A stretch of DNA of 64,000 nt, from contig NZ_SDMK01000001.1 in NCBI RefSeq assembly GCF_004123295.1, positions 1-64,000 of the forward strand, written 5' to 3'. Source of the stretch: Silvibacterium dinghuense. GTDB taxonomy: Bacteria; Acidobacteriota; Terriglobia; Terriglobales; Acidobacteriaceae. A program made the position numbers and the translations under genes. Positions 54,751 through 63,651 of the stretch are shown here, piece after piece. Positions within the stretch are counted from its first letter, which is position 1. Each line of letters opens with the position of its first letter. The notes below the pieces were generated by a model. That model was not told the origin of the DNA. It was given only the letters and a program-made list of their open reading frames with translations, and searched no databases.

Positions 54751-56460
54751 TTAAATTCCGAATGGCGAAGCGCCGCCTGGCAGCAGCCATGCATACCTTG
54801 TCTCGCCCGCTTTGCTCTTCCACACCGCCGGAGACGGCGAATCCATCCAGTCCTCCGGTTCCGCGCTCTGCCCATTCGCAGCCGCAATCGCAAAGGCCCG
54901 CTTGATGGCCGCTTTCCCGTCCTCATCCAGGGCATCTCCGCTCGGCGACACCACCAGCGATGCCCCGCTCGTCGCGACAGCCTTCATCCACGCCTCCGTC
55001 TGCTCCCACGGCACGGCATCGGTGACAGGTACACAATCCGGGTCCATGGCGAAGAACGTCCCATGCTGCGGCAGCCGGAAGGCCAGTGTGTTCACGCCCA
55101 TCCGCCGCGTCCGCTCCCAGTCATGGCCGCTCACGTCATCGCCCGTACGCTGCAACTCGAAGAGTCCCGCGCTCAGATGCCCGATCACATTGCAGCCCAC
55201 CAGCACGGTCTTATCTCCAGCTTCCTTGCGGATGTCCTCATACAGGCTGCGCACAATCTCCGCATTCGTATGCGTCCGGTCGTGAAAACTCCATCCCTCG
55301 CGCGTCGGCGATGCACCCATCCCCGATCCCCACTGCCCCAGCAGGTCATAGGTTGAGAAGTCGTGCTTGATCAGCTCGTACCCCCAGCTCACCGGATTAC
55401 GAATTGTCGTCAATACTTTCTCCCGCGCATCCGGAATCGTCGGGTCCCACGCCGCCGTCACATCCTCGGCCTTCACGCCCGCGCCAAAGCGCTCCACCGG
55501 CAACAGCAATTGCTGATCGCTCTCCCAGGAACCATCCAGAGCCCGTGCCCGCAACGGACGCACCCAGATTCCCGGCCGCACGCTCTTCGCCTTGATCTGT
55601 TTCGCCAGCCCGTCCATCGAAGGAAACTTCGCATTCTGCTCCCAGCCCTCGTCCATCACCGTAAACGGCCGCACACCGCCGGCAGGAGACAGCTCCGCCA
55701 TCAGATCCGCATCGCGCAAAATATCCTCGGCCGAGCTCTTTCCATAGGCGTAATACCAGTCATTGCTGCCGTAGACCGGCGTCGTCAGGCGCGGCTGCGG
55801 AGACATCACCGCACAAAAGGCCCGCGCCGCCGCGAATGCTGTCTCGCCCGCATGTCCAGGCCGCACCACCACTGTCGCCAGTTCCAGCTCACGCTCGCCC
55901 AGCCGAACCCCGCGCCCGCCGTTGCGCACATCGAGCCATAAAGAGACACCCTCCGGATCGCACTGCCAGAAGGCCAATGCACCCGCGCCTGTCTTGACTC
56001 CAACACCATGCGTAAGCCGTCCATCGAAGGCGAGGAAGTACCACGGCATCGCCCGCTCCGGCGCCATCTCTCGCCAGCCCAGGTCGCCATAGCTCCGCTC
56101 CCACGCATCGCCCAGCACCCGCACCGCGCCCGGCACGGCAAGGCGCCAGCGCAGATGCACCCGCGTCACGGGTGCCCGCTCTGCTTTGAGCTTCAGCCGC
56201 AACCCATCCGCGCTCTCCTCGCAGCTCAGGGACACCACCCCGGCCGACCACTCCGCTCCAGCCGCCGCCCGCTTCAGTCCTATCGGCTCTGGCGACTCTC
56301 CATAGCAGCGTGCAAGATCGGGCTGCCCCAGCACGCGCCGAAAGTCCGCCGCATCCCGCGATTCCCTCTTCTCCGCCATCGCCAGGCCCGGCAATCCTGC
56401 CGTAGCCGCCGCAGCTCCCAATCCAGCCAGCAATCCCCTGCGCGTCACTCGTCCCTGCAC
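54751..56460 (-). CDS. Tat-exported GH36-like alpha-galactosidase
   Basis: About 569 residues. The start GTG 56460 (AGAGGACGG upstream) gives a twin-arginine leader, TRRGLLAGLGAAAATAGLPG, so the enzyme should be secreted folded. The catalytic barrel includes TVMDEGWEQN, IWVRPLRA and the nucleophile region YELIKHDFSTYDLLG (K-x-D), the mark of GH-D clan (GH27/GH31/GH36) retaining galactosidases; an N-terminal beta-sandwich domain precedes it, as in GH36. It follows the TonB receptor gene by 130 nt with a terminator-like hairpin between, so its expression may depend on read-through or its own promoter. Exact specificity is unproven. Confidence 0.82.
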   Translation of the reverse strand: MQGRVTRRGLLAGLGAAAATAGLPGLAMAEKRESRDAADFRRVLGQPDLARCYGESPEPIGLKRAAAGAEWSAGVVSLSCEESADGLRLKLKAERAPVTRVHLRWRLAVPGAVRVLGDAWERSYGDLGWREMAPERAMPWYFLAFDGRLTHGVGVKTGAGALAFWQCDPEGVSLWLDVRNGGRGVRLGERELELATVVVRPGHAGETAFAAARAFCAVMSPQPRLTTPVYGSNDWYYAYGKSSAEDILRDADLMAELSPAGGVRPFTVMDEGWEQNAKFPSMDGLAKQIKAKSVRPGIWVRPLRARALDGSWESDQQLLLPVERFGAGVKAEDVTAAWDPTIPDAREKVLTTIRNPVSWGYELIKHDFSTYDLLGQWGSGMGASPTREGWSFHDRTHTNAEIVRSLYEDIRKEAGDKTVLVGCNVIGHLSAGLFELQRTGDDVSGHDWERTRRMGVNTLAFRLPQHGTFFAMDPDCVPVTDAVPWEQTEAWMKAVATSGASLVVSPSGDALDEDGKAAIKRAFAIAAANGQSAEPEDWMDSPSPAVWKSKAGETRYAWLLPGGASPFGI

Positions 56461-56544
56461 GATACCGTCCTCTCTCTTCGTCACCGATCGTATGGTGACC
56501 TGTTGCTCTTCTACAAATGCCCGCCTGCTCTTCGCGGCAAAAGA

Positions 56545-56570
56545 AGAGGCCGAGGCGATAGCCCCGGCCT
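56545..56570 (-). terminator. Terminator/attenuator after the galactoside TonB receptor
   Basis: A 7-bp plus 3-bp stem with one mismatch and a 4-nt loop (56545-56570). On the minus strand it is followed by TTCTTTTGCC. It lies 20 nt past the receptor stop and before the GH36-like gene, a position that would lower expression of the downstream enzymes relative to the receptor. Confidence 0.7.
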
Positions 56571-56590
56571 CGCGGATGCTTACGTTGCAA

Positions 56591-59500
56591 TCAGAATCGA
56601 ATGCGTCCGAGGAACTCGATGACGCGCCCCGAATCTGCCGATTGCGCCTGGCCGAACTCCGTGCTCTCCACCGTCGTTGCATTGGTCGAGAAGACAAACG
56701 GCGTCAGATTCGTAATGTTGAAGAGGTTGTAGAAATTTGCCTGGAAACGCAGCATGCCGTTCGAACCCAGCCAGCGAATCTTCTGCTCCTTGGCAAAGCT
56801 CATATCCGTGTCCTGGTAGCAGGGACCGCGGAAAGAGTTGCGCCCGATGCCTGGGTTCGTCCCGGCGCCATTCGCAGGCGGCGTGATGTCGAAGTACGCG
56901 GACCCGCCCGCGGCAAAAGCATTCCCCGCCCCCGGTTCGAAGAGCGCATTGCTGCAGCCTGTCTTCGCGCCGCCGTAATAGGCCAGCGGCCGCACCGGCG
57001 TCACCTCCGAAGTATTTGTCACCGAGGAAAGCCCATGCAGCTCATAGGTCACCGGCGTAAAGGGAAAGCCCGTGTGATAGGTGTAGATCCCGTTGACCTG
57101 CCACCCATTGGTGAGCGCGTTGATGAAGCCGTTGCCGCCGTGAGTGCCGGGAATCGTCCATAGCCCCGACACTGTCACCCGGTGCCGCAGGTCGTAGTCC
57201 GAAGGACCAAGCTCCGTCCGGTTATTCGCCGGGTCCGTCTGGTTCGCCGATGCATCGGCCTGGTCGCCATTCGACACCTGGTCCATCGCCTTCGAGTAGG
57301 TGTAAATGGCATCCAGCTGGAAGCCATACTTCATTCGCTTCGAGAGATGCGCATTCAGCCCGTTGTAGTACTGGTTCGAGTCCGACTGCGCAAAGTACGA
57401 GGCATAAAACGGGGTGTTCGTATTGTCGTAGAGGAAGTTCTGGTTCACCAGCCGCGTGTAGTGCCGTCCCGTGCTGCCCTGATAGCCCACGGTCATCACC
57501 ATCTCCCATGGCAGCTCACGCTGCACCTCGAGCGAATACACATAGCTGTACGGAGTCTTCAGGTTCGCCTGTGCGCCGTAGACCTCGATCGTCGCTCCAC
57601 TCGCCGGCAGATTGCGTGCATTCAGCGCCGTAATCAACGAAGGATTCGCAGCATAGCTGAAGGGTGAGGAGCTGCTGCCTGTCTCATACACAATGTTGCC
57701 GCCCGTCACCGCCGAAGAGGTGGTCGCGCAGCACAGGCTGTAGTTGAAGTACCCCGGCCCGTCTTCTGCCGCGTTGTTGAACAGCGCCACCGGCAGCCGG
57801 TTATAGGCCATGCCGAAACCGCCGCGCACGACCATCTTTCCATTCTGTCCCGGCGGCGTGTACGCAAATCCAAACCGCGGCGACCAGTTGTCGAACTGCG
57901 AATTCCAGAGATGATGATGCGGAACGAGCGCCGCATCGGCCAGCTCCGAACCGGCCGGTCCCAGCACCGGGTAATTGATGTCCTCACCATGGCTGTAGAG
58001 CGGCTCGAAGTACTCCCAGCGAATGCCCGTATTCAGCGTCAGGTTCGAGGAAACCTTCCAGTCATGCTGCACAAAGGCGCCGTAATAGTGATCCCACAGA
58101 TAGCGGGCAGTGTTCGGCACGCCGCCCGTTGTCGGATCGGCATAGATCGCCTCATAGATCGGCGTGTCGTTGGCGAACGCCCACATGCCCTCGAAGGCAT
58201 AGGTCGGCCGCGCCGCGCCGCTCAGGTTGTCGTTGTCCTGCTCGATCCGGTACTCGAAGCCAGCCTTCAGCGTGTGGCTGCCGAAGGTATGCGTCACCAT
58301 GTCGCGGGCTTCGTACGTGTTCTCGGCCAGAATCGACGGCGTCGTGGTCGAAGTGCCCGGCCCGAAATTGATATCGTTCGTTCCATCGAAAGACTGTGTC
58401 TGGAGGTTGTCGTAGGGAATGCCCCAGTTCACCGTCCCTTCGGAGTCTTTGATTCCGTTATCGGCAAAGCGGGTCCCATTGGCACGCAGCTCGTTCACTG
58501 TGTTCGCACCGAAGGTGTGGATATAGATCGCAGTGATCGCCGAGTTCAGCGGTTTGAAAGGAACATCGTTGTCCGGGCGCGACCCCGTCGCCGTTCCCGT
58601 CGAGTAGCTGTCCAGCTTGGTAAAGTACGCGCTGCCCGCAATCTGGTCATGCGGCGTCAGGTAGTAGTCGATACGCCCATTCCACTGCTTGCCCCGGCTG
58701 TGCGCCGGCTCGATCAGCTGCGCATACTCGACGTCGGGAATGTTATCGAGACCGCCGCCGATCGAATACTGGCTGGTGCTGGTGCCTGTCACCGTCGCAG
58801 GCAGGTAGGAGCCAAGATTCCCATAGGGAGATCCGAAATCGAGACCACCCGGCAGCGCATTGCAGGGGTACTGCGTTGTCGGATACGCCGCTGGATCGCC
58901 GGTGACCACCGTGGCAACCTGGGTCGCATTGGCAAGAGCGCAGGTGCCGTCCAGCACGGCATTGATGCGCGGCACTTCGCCGCTGCGCGTCGCAATCCCC
59001 GCCGAAATACCTCCGGCGCGCTGCGAGCCCAGCAGCGATCGGAACTCGGGCGTATCGACCCACTGCGAAGCATAGGTCGGGTTATTCGCCTTGAAGCCCT
59101 CGAAGGAAAGGAAGAAGAAGAGCTTGTTCTTATAGATCGGTCCGCCCAATCCGCCTGCCCAGTCGCGCTCCTTGTTCTGCACGCGTACCGTCGGCTGACC
59201 GGCCGGACCGCCATAATCGTTGAAGGCATTCAAACCCGGCTCGTCATACGTAAAGCTGCCGCTGCCATGAAACTGGTTGCTGCCGCTCTTCGTTACGGTG
59301 AGAATCTGCGCGCCGGAATTACGTCCGTACTCGGCCGAGTAGGCGCTGGTCAGCACCGTGATCTGCCCCACAGCTTCCACGTTGGGAGTCACGACCGCGG
59401 CGCCGCCATGCGTGAGGCTGTTTACGCTCACGCCGTCCAACAAATAATTGTTGTCGCCTATGCGCTGGCCATTCGCGCTGATCTGGATCTGATTCTCGGT

Positions 59501-60097
59501 CTGGAAAATGCCGCTGTTCGACTGCCCTGGCCCGGCGCCATTCGGCAGAAATACGGCCTGCCCATTGCCCGCGCGCGAGCTGTCGCCGGTCATGCCCGGA
59601 GTCAGCCGCAGCAGCTCATAGGGATCGCGTCCGTAGGCCGGAATCTTCTGCAGCTGCTCGCTGTCCAGCGTTCCGCTGATACTCGCATCCGCAGTCTGCA
59701 GAATCGGCGCCTCGTTACCGTTTACGGTCACCGTCTGCGCCGCGCTGCCAACTTCAAGCTTTACATCCATATTGCGCGGCACATTGCTTACCAGCACGAC
59801 GTTGCTGAGCGTCGTGGTCTTAAAGCCTTTCGCCGCAGCTTCCACCGAAAAGCTGCCCGGCGGAAGTTCGTGAAAGCTGTAAAACCCTTGCGCCGAGGAA
59901 ACGGCGGTGTGACTCACATGGGTAGCGTCATCGGTCAACTTCACCGTCGCGCCTGCCACCACAGCACCGGTGGTATCTGTCACCGTGCCGGTGAGTTGAG
60001 CATTGAACTGGGCCTGTGCGGAAAGCGTTGCGATCAGCAGAACCGCACCGGAGAAGAGAGTCGGAACTCTCCTCAGGGAGAGTGGGAACCATCTCAT
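56591..60097 (-). CDS. Oar-like TonB-dependent receptor of the galactoside locus
   Basis: About 1168 residues. ATG 60097 has GGAGG 7 nt upstream, followed by a signal peptide (FSGAVLLIATLSAQAQ). An N-terminal carboxypeptidase-regulatory-like domain (LTGTVTDTTGAVVAGATVKL) is followed by a plug domain with a conserved acidobacterial stretch (RIGDNNYLLDGVSVNSLTHG) and a long barrel, with ANFYNLFNITNLTPF near the end. Such proteins are abundant in Acidobacteriota; together with two alpha-galactosidases this one probably imports galactosylated oligosaccharides. No SusD homologue is present. A LacI-type palindrome lies 22 nt before the start. The frame continues upstream to 60457, but that portion covers the operator and runs into hrpB. 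Confidence 0.9.
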   Translation of the reverse strand: MRWFPLSLRRVPTLFSGAVLLIATLSAQAQFNAQLTGTVTDTTGAVVAGATVKLTDDATHVSHTAVSSAQGFYSFHELPPGSFSVEAAAKGFKTTTLSNVVLVSNVPRNMDVKLEVGSAAQTVTVNGNEAPILQTADASISGTLDSEQLQKIPAYGRDPYELLRLTPGMTGDSSRAGNGQAVFLPNGAGPGQSNSGIFQTENQIQISANGQRIGDNNYLLDGVSVNSLTHGGAAVVTPNVEAVGQITVLTSAYSAEYGRNSGAQILTVTKSGSNQFHGSGSFTYDEPGLNAFNDYGGPAGQPTVRVQNKERDWAGGLGGPIYKNKLFFFLSFEGFKANNPTYASQWVDTPEFRSLLGSQRAGGISAGIATRSGEVPRINAVLDGTCALANATQVATVVTGDPAAYPTTQYPCNALPGGLDFGSPYGNLGSYLPATVTGTSTSQYSIGGGLDNIPDVEYAQLIEPAHSRGKQWNGRIDYYLTPHDQIAGSAYFTKLDSYSTGTATGSRPDNDVPFKPLNSAITAIYIHTFGANTVNELRANGTRFADNGIKDSEGTVNWGIPYDNLQTQSFDGTNDINFGPGTSTTTPSILAENTYEARDMVTHTFGSHTLKAGFEYRIEQDNDNLSGAARPTYAFEGMWAFANDTPIYEAIYADPTTGGVPNTARYLWDHYYGAFVQHDWKVSSNLTLNTGIRWEYFEPLYSHGEDINYPVLGPAGSELADAALVPHHHLWNSQFDNWSPRFGFAYTPPGQNGKMVVRGGFGMAYNRLPVALFNNAAEDGPGYFNYSLCCATTSSAVTGGNIVYETGSSSSPFSYAANPSLITALNARNLPASGATIEVYGAQANLKTPYSYVYSLEVQRELPWEMVMTVGYQGSTGRHYTRLVNQNFLYDNTNTPFYASYFAQSDSNQYYNGLNAHLSKRMKYGFQLDAIYTYSKAMDQVSNGDQADASANQTDPANNRTELGPSDYDLRHRVTVSGLWTIPGTHGGNGFINALTNGWQVNGIYTYHTGFPFTPVTYELHGLSSVTNTSEVTPVRPLAYYGGAKTGCSNALFEPGAGNAFAAGGSAYFDITPPANGAGTNPGIGRNSFRGPCYQDTDMSFAKEQKIRWLGSNGMLRFQANFYNLFNITNLTPFVFSTNATTVESTEFGQAQSADSGRVIEFLGRIRF

Positions 60098-60118
60098 AGG
60101 GGGGCCTCCGGATGTGTT

Positions 60119-60128
60119 GCAACGTTGC
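60119..60128. promoter_or_regulatory. Candidate LacI-family operator before the TonB receptor
   Basis: The perfect palindrome GCAACGTTGC (60119-60128), with GTTGCAAC overlapping it, resembles LacI/GalR-type sites with a central ACGT. It is 22 nt upstream of the receptor start and differs from the AAACGTTT sites of the arabinose genes, so another regulator outside the window would be needed. Confidence 0.45.
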
Positions 60129-60240
60129 GTTCTGATGCAACCCATCCGGATGAGGTAGCCTGACAAGCTGTTAACTAAGAGATCATCTTCATCCCACCAA
60201 AATTCCCCTTCGGTCACACAACAAGTCCTCTGCCCGATTC

Positions 60241-62592
60241 CTACGGCGTCTCCGGCCACGCATGACGCGGATAGCGCCGCATCAACTCCCTCCGTACCTG
60301 CGGATAAAGCCGCTGCCAGAAGCCCGCCAGATCCGCCGTCGTCTGGACGGCACGCTGGTTCGGCGCGAGCAGATGGATCACCACCGGCGTCTGCGCGGGA
60401 CCGATGCGCGGCGTTTCTTTCATGCCGAAGAAATCCTGCAGGCGTGAGGCAATCCACGGCGGCTTGCCCCGCTCGTAGTGAACCCGTGTCTGCCGTCCGC
60501 CCTGCAGGCGGATGCTATGAGGCGCGAGCGATTGCAGACGCTGCGATCCAGCCTGCTGTTCGAGCAGCGGCAGCAGGTCCTTTGCCGCCGTGCGCAGTTG
60601 AGAAAAGCTGCGCAGGCCTGCGCACAGCTCACGCAGCGTGCCTTCCACATCCGGCGGCTCGAGGCCGGCAAACTCGATGCGCGCCAGCAGTGCCTCCAGC
60701 GCATCGGCATCGACGAAAGGCGCCAGTCCCGCTTCGACCGCCTTCTTCACCAGCAATGCCGAGGCGGCCTGCTCTTCGACCTTCGCACCCCGCGTCTCAT
60801 CCATCACCAGGTCGTCGTAGAGCAGCGTGCTGACCGACTCTACGCGCTCACCCGAGGCTACCCACTCCACCGTGTTGCGCTCCGTCACGCGCTCGGGAAA
60901 GAGATCGAGCAGCCAGTCGGGCTCAATCGCCGAAACCATGCGAATCCCCGGCAGAGCCTTATCCTTGCGATCCTCGGCCTCGACCGCCACCAGGAATTCA
61001 TGGATGGCATCGTCCCCGGCCAGCTCCGCCAAGCCGCCCATCGAGAGCTGCACCAGCCTGCCCGAACGCCGCCGCGCCACGCGGTCCGGAAAGGCGGCCA
61101 ACACCGCCCGCCGCAGCGCGTCGTCATGCTTCTCCAACTGGCGCGGCGGCCTGGCCACACGGCGAATCTGCTCCAGCTGCTGGCGAACCTGCGGGTTCGA
61201 GCGCAGCTCATCCATGGCTTCGAGCAGGTCGGTTCTGCGGCTCCGCACGTCCGAAGCGAGCACCGCCGCGGCCAGGCAGCCTTCTTCGCCGGCGCCTGCC
61301 TGCAGAGACGCCATGACCAGCTTGGCCAGCCGCGGCGCCAGCGGATAGCGCGCCATCTCCTTCGCCGGTTCCCCCTGTGCGCCAAGCCGGTCGAGCAACG
61401 CTTCAGCCTGGCGCACTGCGACCTCCGGTGGAGCATCGAGCCACTGCAGGCCACGCACCGCCTCTGAAGGAGCGGCACGCAGCGCAAGGCAGAGCTGCGA
61501 GAGATCGCTGCGCAAAATCTCCGGGGTATCGAACTCCGCACGGCGCAGAAAATCCTCTTCCGGATAAAGCCGCAGTACCCGCCCCGGCGCTGTGCGGCCC
61601 GCACGACCGGCACGCTGCGTTGCCGAAGCCCGGCTCACCCTCGCCACCGCCAGGGTCGGCAGCCCCGTCCAGATCGAGTGGCTGGCGACCCGCGCCAGCC
61701 CGCTGTCGATCACCGCCGTCACACCGGCCACTGTCACCGAGCTCTCGGCTACGTTGGTGGCAAAGATCACCTTCTGCCGGGGCGATGGCGCCACGGCCAG
61801 ATCCTGCTCCTCCGGCGATAATCCGCCATAAAGCGGCAGAGCCAGCAGATCGTGTTTCCTGACTACCGCCTCGCACTCCCGCATCGCCCTGCGAATCTCT
61901 GCCACTCCGGGCAGAAAGACGAGGATGCTGCCGTCGTGGCCTTCGGCCATCAGCTTCTCAACGGCATTCCGCACCTGCGCCTCCAGAGGCTGTGCGGAAT
62001 AGGGCAGATGCTCGACCGTGACCGGGAAGGTACGGCCCTCGGAGTGCAGCAGCGGAGCGCCGTCGAGAAATTCGCTCAGCCCCTTAGTTTCGAGCGTCGC
62101 CGACATGACCACGAGCTTCAGCTCCGGCCTGCGCTGCTGGAGCTGCCTCAGCATGGCCAGGGCAAGGTCTCCCTCGATATGCCGCTCATGGAATTCGTCC
62201 AAGACCACCACATCCACGGCACGCAGCGTCGGATCGGAGAGCAGGCGCCGGGTAAGAATGCCTTCGGTCAGGAAGCGCAGCCGCGTCTTCGGCCCGCTCT
62301 TTTCCTCGAACCGCACCTGGTAACCCACCGTCTCGCCGACCGGCTCCCCCATCTCGCGCGCAACCTGCCGCGCGGCCATGCGGGCGGCGATTCGCCTCGG
62401 TTCGAGGACCAGCACCTCGCCGCGGGTGACAGAAAGCAGATGTGCAGGGATGCGGGTTGTTTTGCCCGCGCCGGGATGGGCCTGGACAATCAGGTTTGGA
62501 TGCCGTTCCAATGAAGACACAATCGCAGGCAGGATCGCATCGACCGGCAGGGACAGAGATTTTCTTGTACTCACCAAACCTGATCGAACCAC
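60241..62592 (-). CDS. hrpB: ATP-dependent helicase HrpB
   Basis: A 783-residue DEAH-box helicase. Walker A AHPGAGKTTRIPAHLL, motif Ia VLEPRRIAARMAARQVARE, motif II LDEFHERH, motif III MSATLE and motif VI QRAGRAGRTAPG are all present, and the C-terminal HrpB-specific domain ends with PHSIRLQGGRQTRVHYE. HrpB is a conserved RNA-helicase-like protein whose exact role is not settled. It is at the far side of the galactoside promoter region and is probably transcribed alone. Length is near the usual 800-820. Confidence 0.94.
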   Translation of the reverse strand: MVRSGLVSTRKSLSLPVDAILPAIVSSLERHPNLIVQAHPGAGKTTRIPAHLLSVTRGEVLVLEPRRIAARMAARQVAREMGEPVGETVGYQVRFEEKSGPKTRLRFLTEGILTRRLLSDPTLRAVDVVVLDEFHERHIEGDLALAMLRQLQQRRPELKLVVMSATLETKGLSEFLDGAPLLHSEGRTFPVTVEHLPYSAQPLEAQVRNAVEKLMAEGHDGSILVFLPGVAEIRRAMRECEAVVRKHDLLALPLYGGLSPEEQDLAVAPSPRQKVIFATNVAESSVTVAGVTAVIDSGLARVASHSIWTGLPTLAVARVSRASATQRAGRAGRTAPGRVLRLYPEEDFLRRAEFDTPEILRSDLSQLCLALRAAPSEAVRGLQWLDAPPEVAVRQAEALLDRLGAQGEPAKEMARYPLAPRLAKLVMASLQAGAGEEGCLAAAVLASDVRSRRTDLLEAMDELRSNPQVRQQLEQIRRVARPPRQLEKHDDALRRAVLAAFPDRVARRRSGRLVQLSMGGLAELAGDDAIHEFLVAVEAEDRKDKALPGIRMVSAIEPDWLLDLFPERVTERNTVEWVASGERVESVSTLLYDDLVMDETRGAKVEEQAASALLVKKAVEAGLAPFVDADALEALLARIEFAGLEPPDVEGTLRELCAGLRSFSQLRTAAKDLLPLLEQQAGSQRLQSLAPHSIRLQGGRQTRVHYERGKPPWIASRLQDFFGMKETPRIGPAQTPVVIHLLAPNQRAVQTTADLAGFWQRLYPQVRRELMRRYPRHAWPETP

Positions 62593-62698
62593 GCTGCCAC
62601 GCCTCCGTCAATGGCGGCTCGGAAGGGCAGGCAGAGCGGCATGATGCCGTCCGCGATCGATCTTTGCAAAACGGCGAGCATGTTCCACATGCAAAATG

Positions 62699-62736
62699 AT
62701 ACGTTCGTATATGGGTTTACCTGGAAGCCCGGTAAA
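62699..62736 (+). promoter_or_regulatory. Inverted repeats before the fuconolactonase-like gene
   Basis: ATACG-TT-CGTAT (62699-62710) is a 5+5 inverted repeat. TTTACC (62716-62721) pairs with GGTAAA (62732-62737 region) and would sequester the weak ribosome-binding site just before ATG 62739. The first could be a repressor site; the second could affect translation. Confidence 0.4.
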
Positions 62737-62738
62737 AG

Positions 62739-63605
62739 ATGCTGAAGATTGACTCCCACCATCACCTCTGGCGCTTCTCAGACGAATACGCCTGGATCAG
62801 CGATGACATGGCTACGCTGCGCCGCGACTTCCTCGTAGAAGACCTGCGCGCAGAGATGCGGCAGGTGGGTATCTCCGGTGCAGTCGCCGTACAAGCCCGG
62901 CAGACGCTCGAGGAGACCGCGTGGCTGCTCGAACTGGCGACGCCGGCATCGCCGGTTGCCGGCGTCGTCGGCTGGCTGCCGATCGCGGCAGAAGACTTTC
63001 CCTCTCAACTCGAGCGCTTTGCCGCGAACCCGCGTTTGCGCGGCCTCCGCCACGTGGTACAGGCAGAGCCGGACGGCTTTCTCGATGCGCCGGAATTCAA
63101 CCGCGGCATCGCATCGATCACCCATGCCGGGCTTGTCTACGACATCCTCATCTTCGCGCGCCAGCTGCCCGAAGCCATCCGCTTCGTGGATCGTCACCCG
63201 GATCAGGCTTTCGTCCTCGATCACATCGCCAAGCCCGATATCCGTGCAGGCGCCATCCAAAGCTGGACAAAAGACATCCGTGCACTGGCGCAGCGGCCGA
63301 ATGTGGCCTGCAAGCTCTCCGGCATGATCACAGAGACAGACTGGCGCTCATGGACCTCCGCCGAGCTGCAACCCTATTTCGACGTAGTGCTCGAAGCTTT
63401 TGGCCCGGACCGGCTGATGGCCGGCACCGACTGGCCCGTTCTGACGGTCGGCGCAAGCTATGCCGTGTGGTGGCAGACCCTCGAAGGCTGGATCAGCGCG
63501 CTCAGCCCAACCGAAAAGGCACAGATTCTCGGACGCACCGCGGCTCGCGTATACGGCCTCGATCTTTCTCAACTTTCTTTGTTATCGGCGACAGTCGGCG
63601 CATGA
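62739..63605 (+). CDS. Amidohydrolase-2 family lactonase, L-fuconolactonase-like
   Basis: A 288-residue TIM-barrel hydrolase. It opens with KIDSHHHLWRF, the first metal-ligand motif of the fuconolactonase/PF04909 group, and has VAVQARQTLEETAWLL, VLDHIAKPDI and the terminal catalytic Asp in MAGTDWPVL. These are marks of L-fucono-1,5-lactonase, which opens the lactone made from L-fucose. The next gene belongs to the fumarylacetoacetate hydrolase family, as in oxidative L-fucose pathways ending in 2,4-diketo-3-deoxyfuconate cleavage. L-rhamnono- or galactonolactone is also possible. The dehydrogenase and dehydratase must lie beyond the window. Confidence 0.82.
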   Translation: MLKIDSHHHLWRFSDEYAWISDDMATLRRDFLVEDLRAEMRQVGISGAVAVQARQTLEETAWLLELATPASPVAGVVGWLPIAAEDFPSQLERFAANPRLRGLRHVVQAEPDGFLDAPEFNRGIASITHAGLVYDILIFARQLPEAIRFVDRHPDQAFVLDHIAKPDIRAGAIQSWTKDIRALAQRPNVACKLSGMITETDWRSWTSAELQPYFDVVLEAFGPDRLMAGTDWPVLTVGASYAVWWQTLEGWISALSPTEKAQILGRTAARVYGLDLSQLSLLSATVGA

Positions 63606-63651
63606 ACTGCGGACCGTCCCTCACTATCCAAATCCCCAAGGAGATTCCAAG

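Noticed and set aside
60098-60457. N-terminal extension of the galactoside TonB receptor frame up to 60457
   Set aside because: The extension has no signal peptide, overlaps the 3' end of hrpB, and the ATG at 60097 has a good ribosome-binding site followed by a clear signal peptide.
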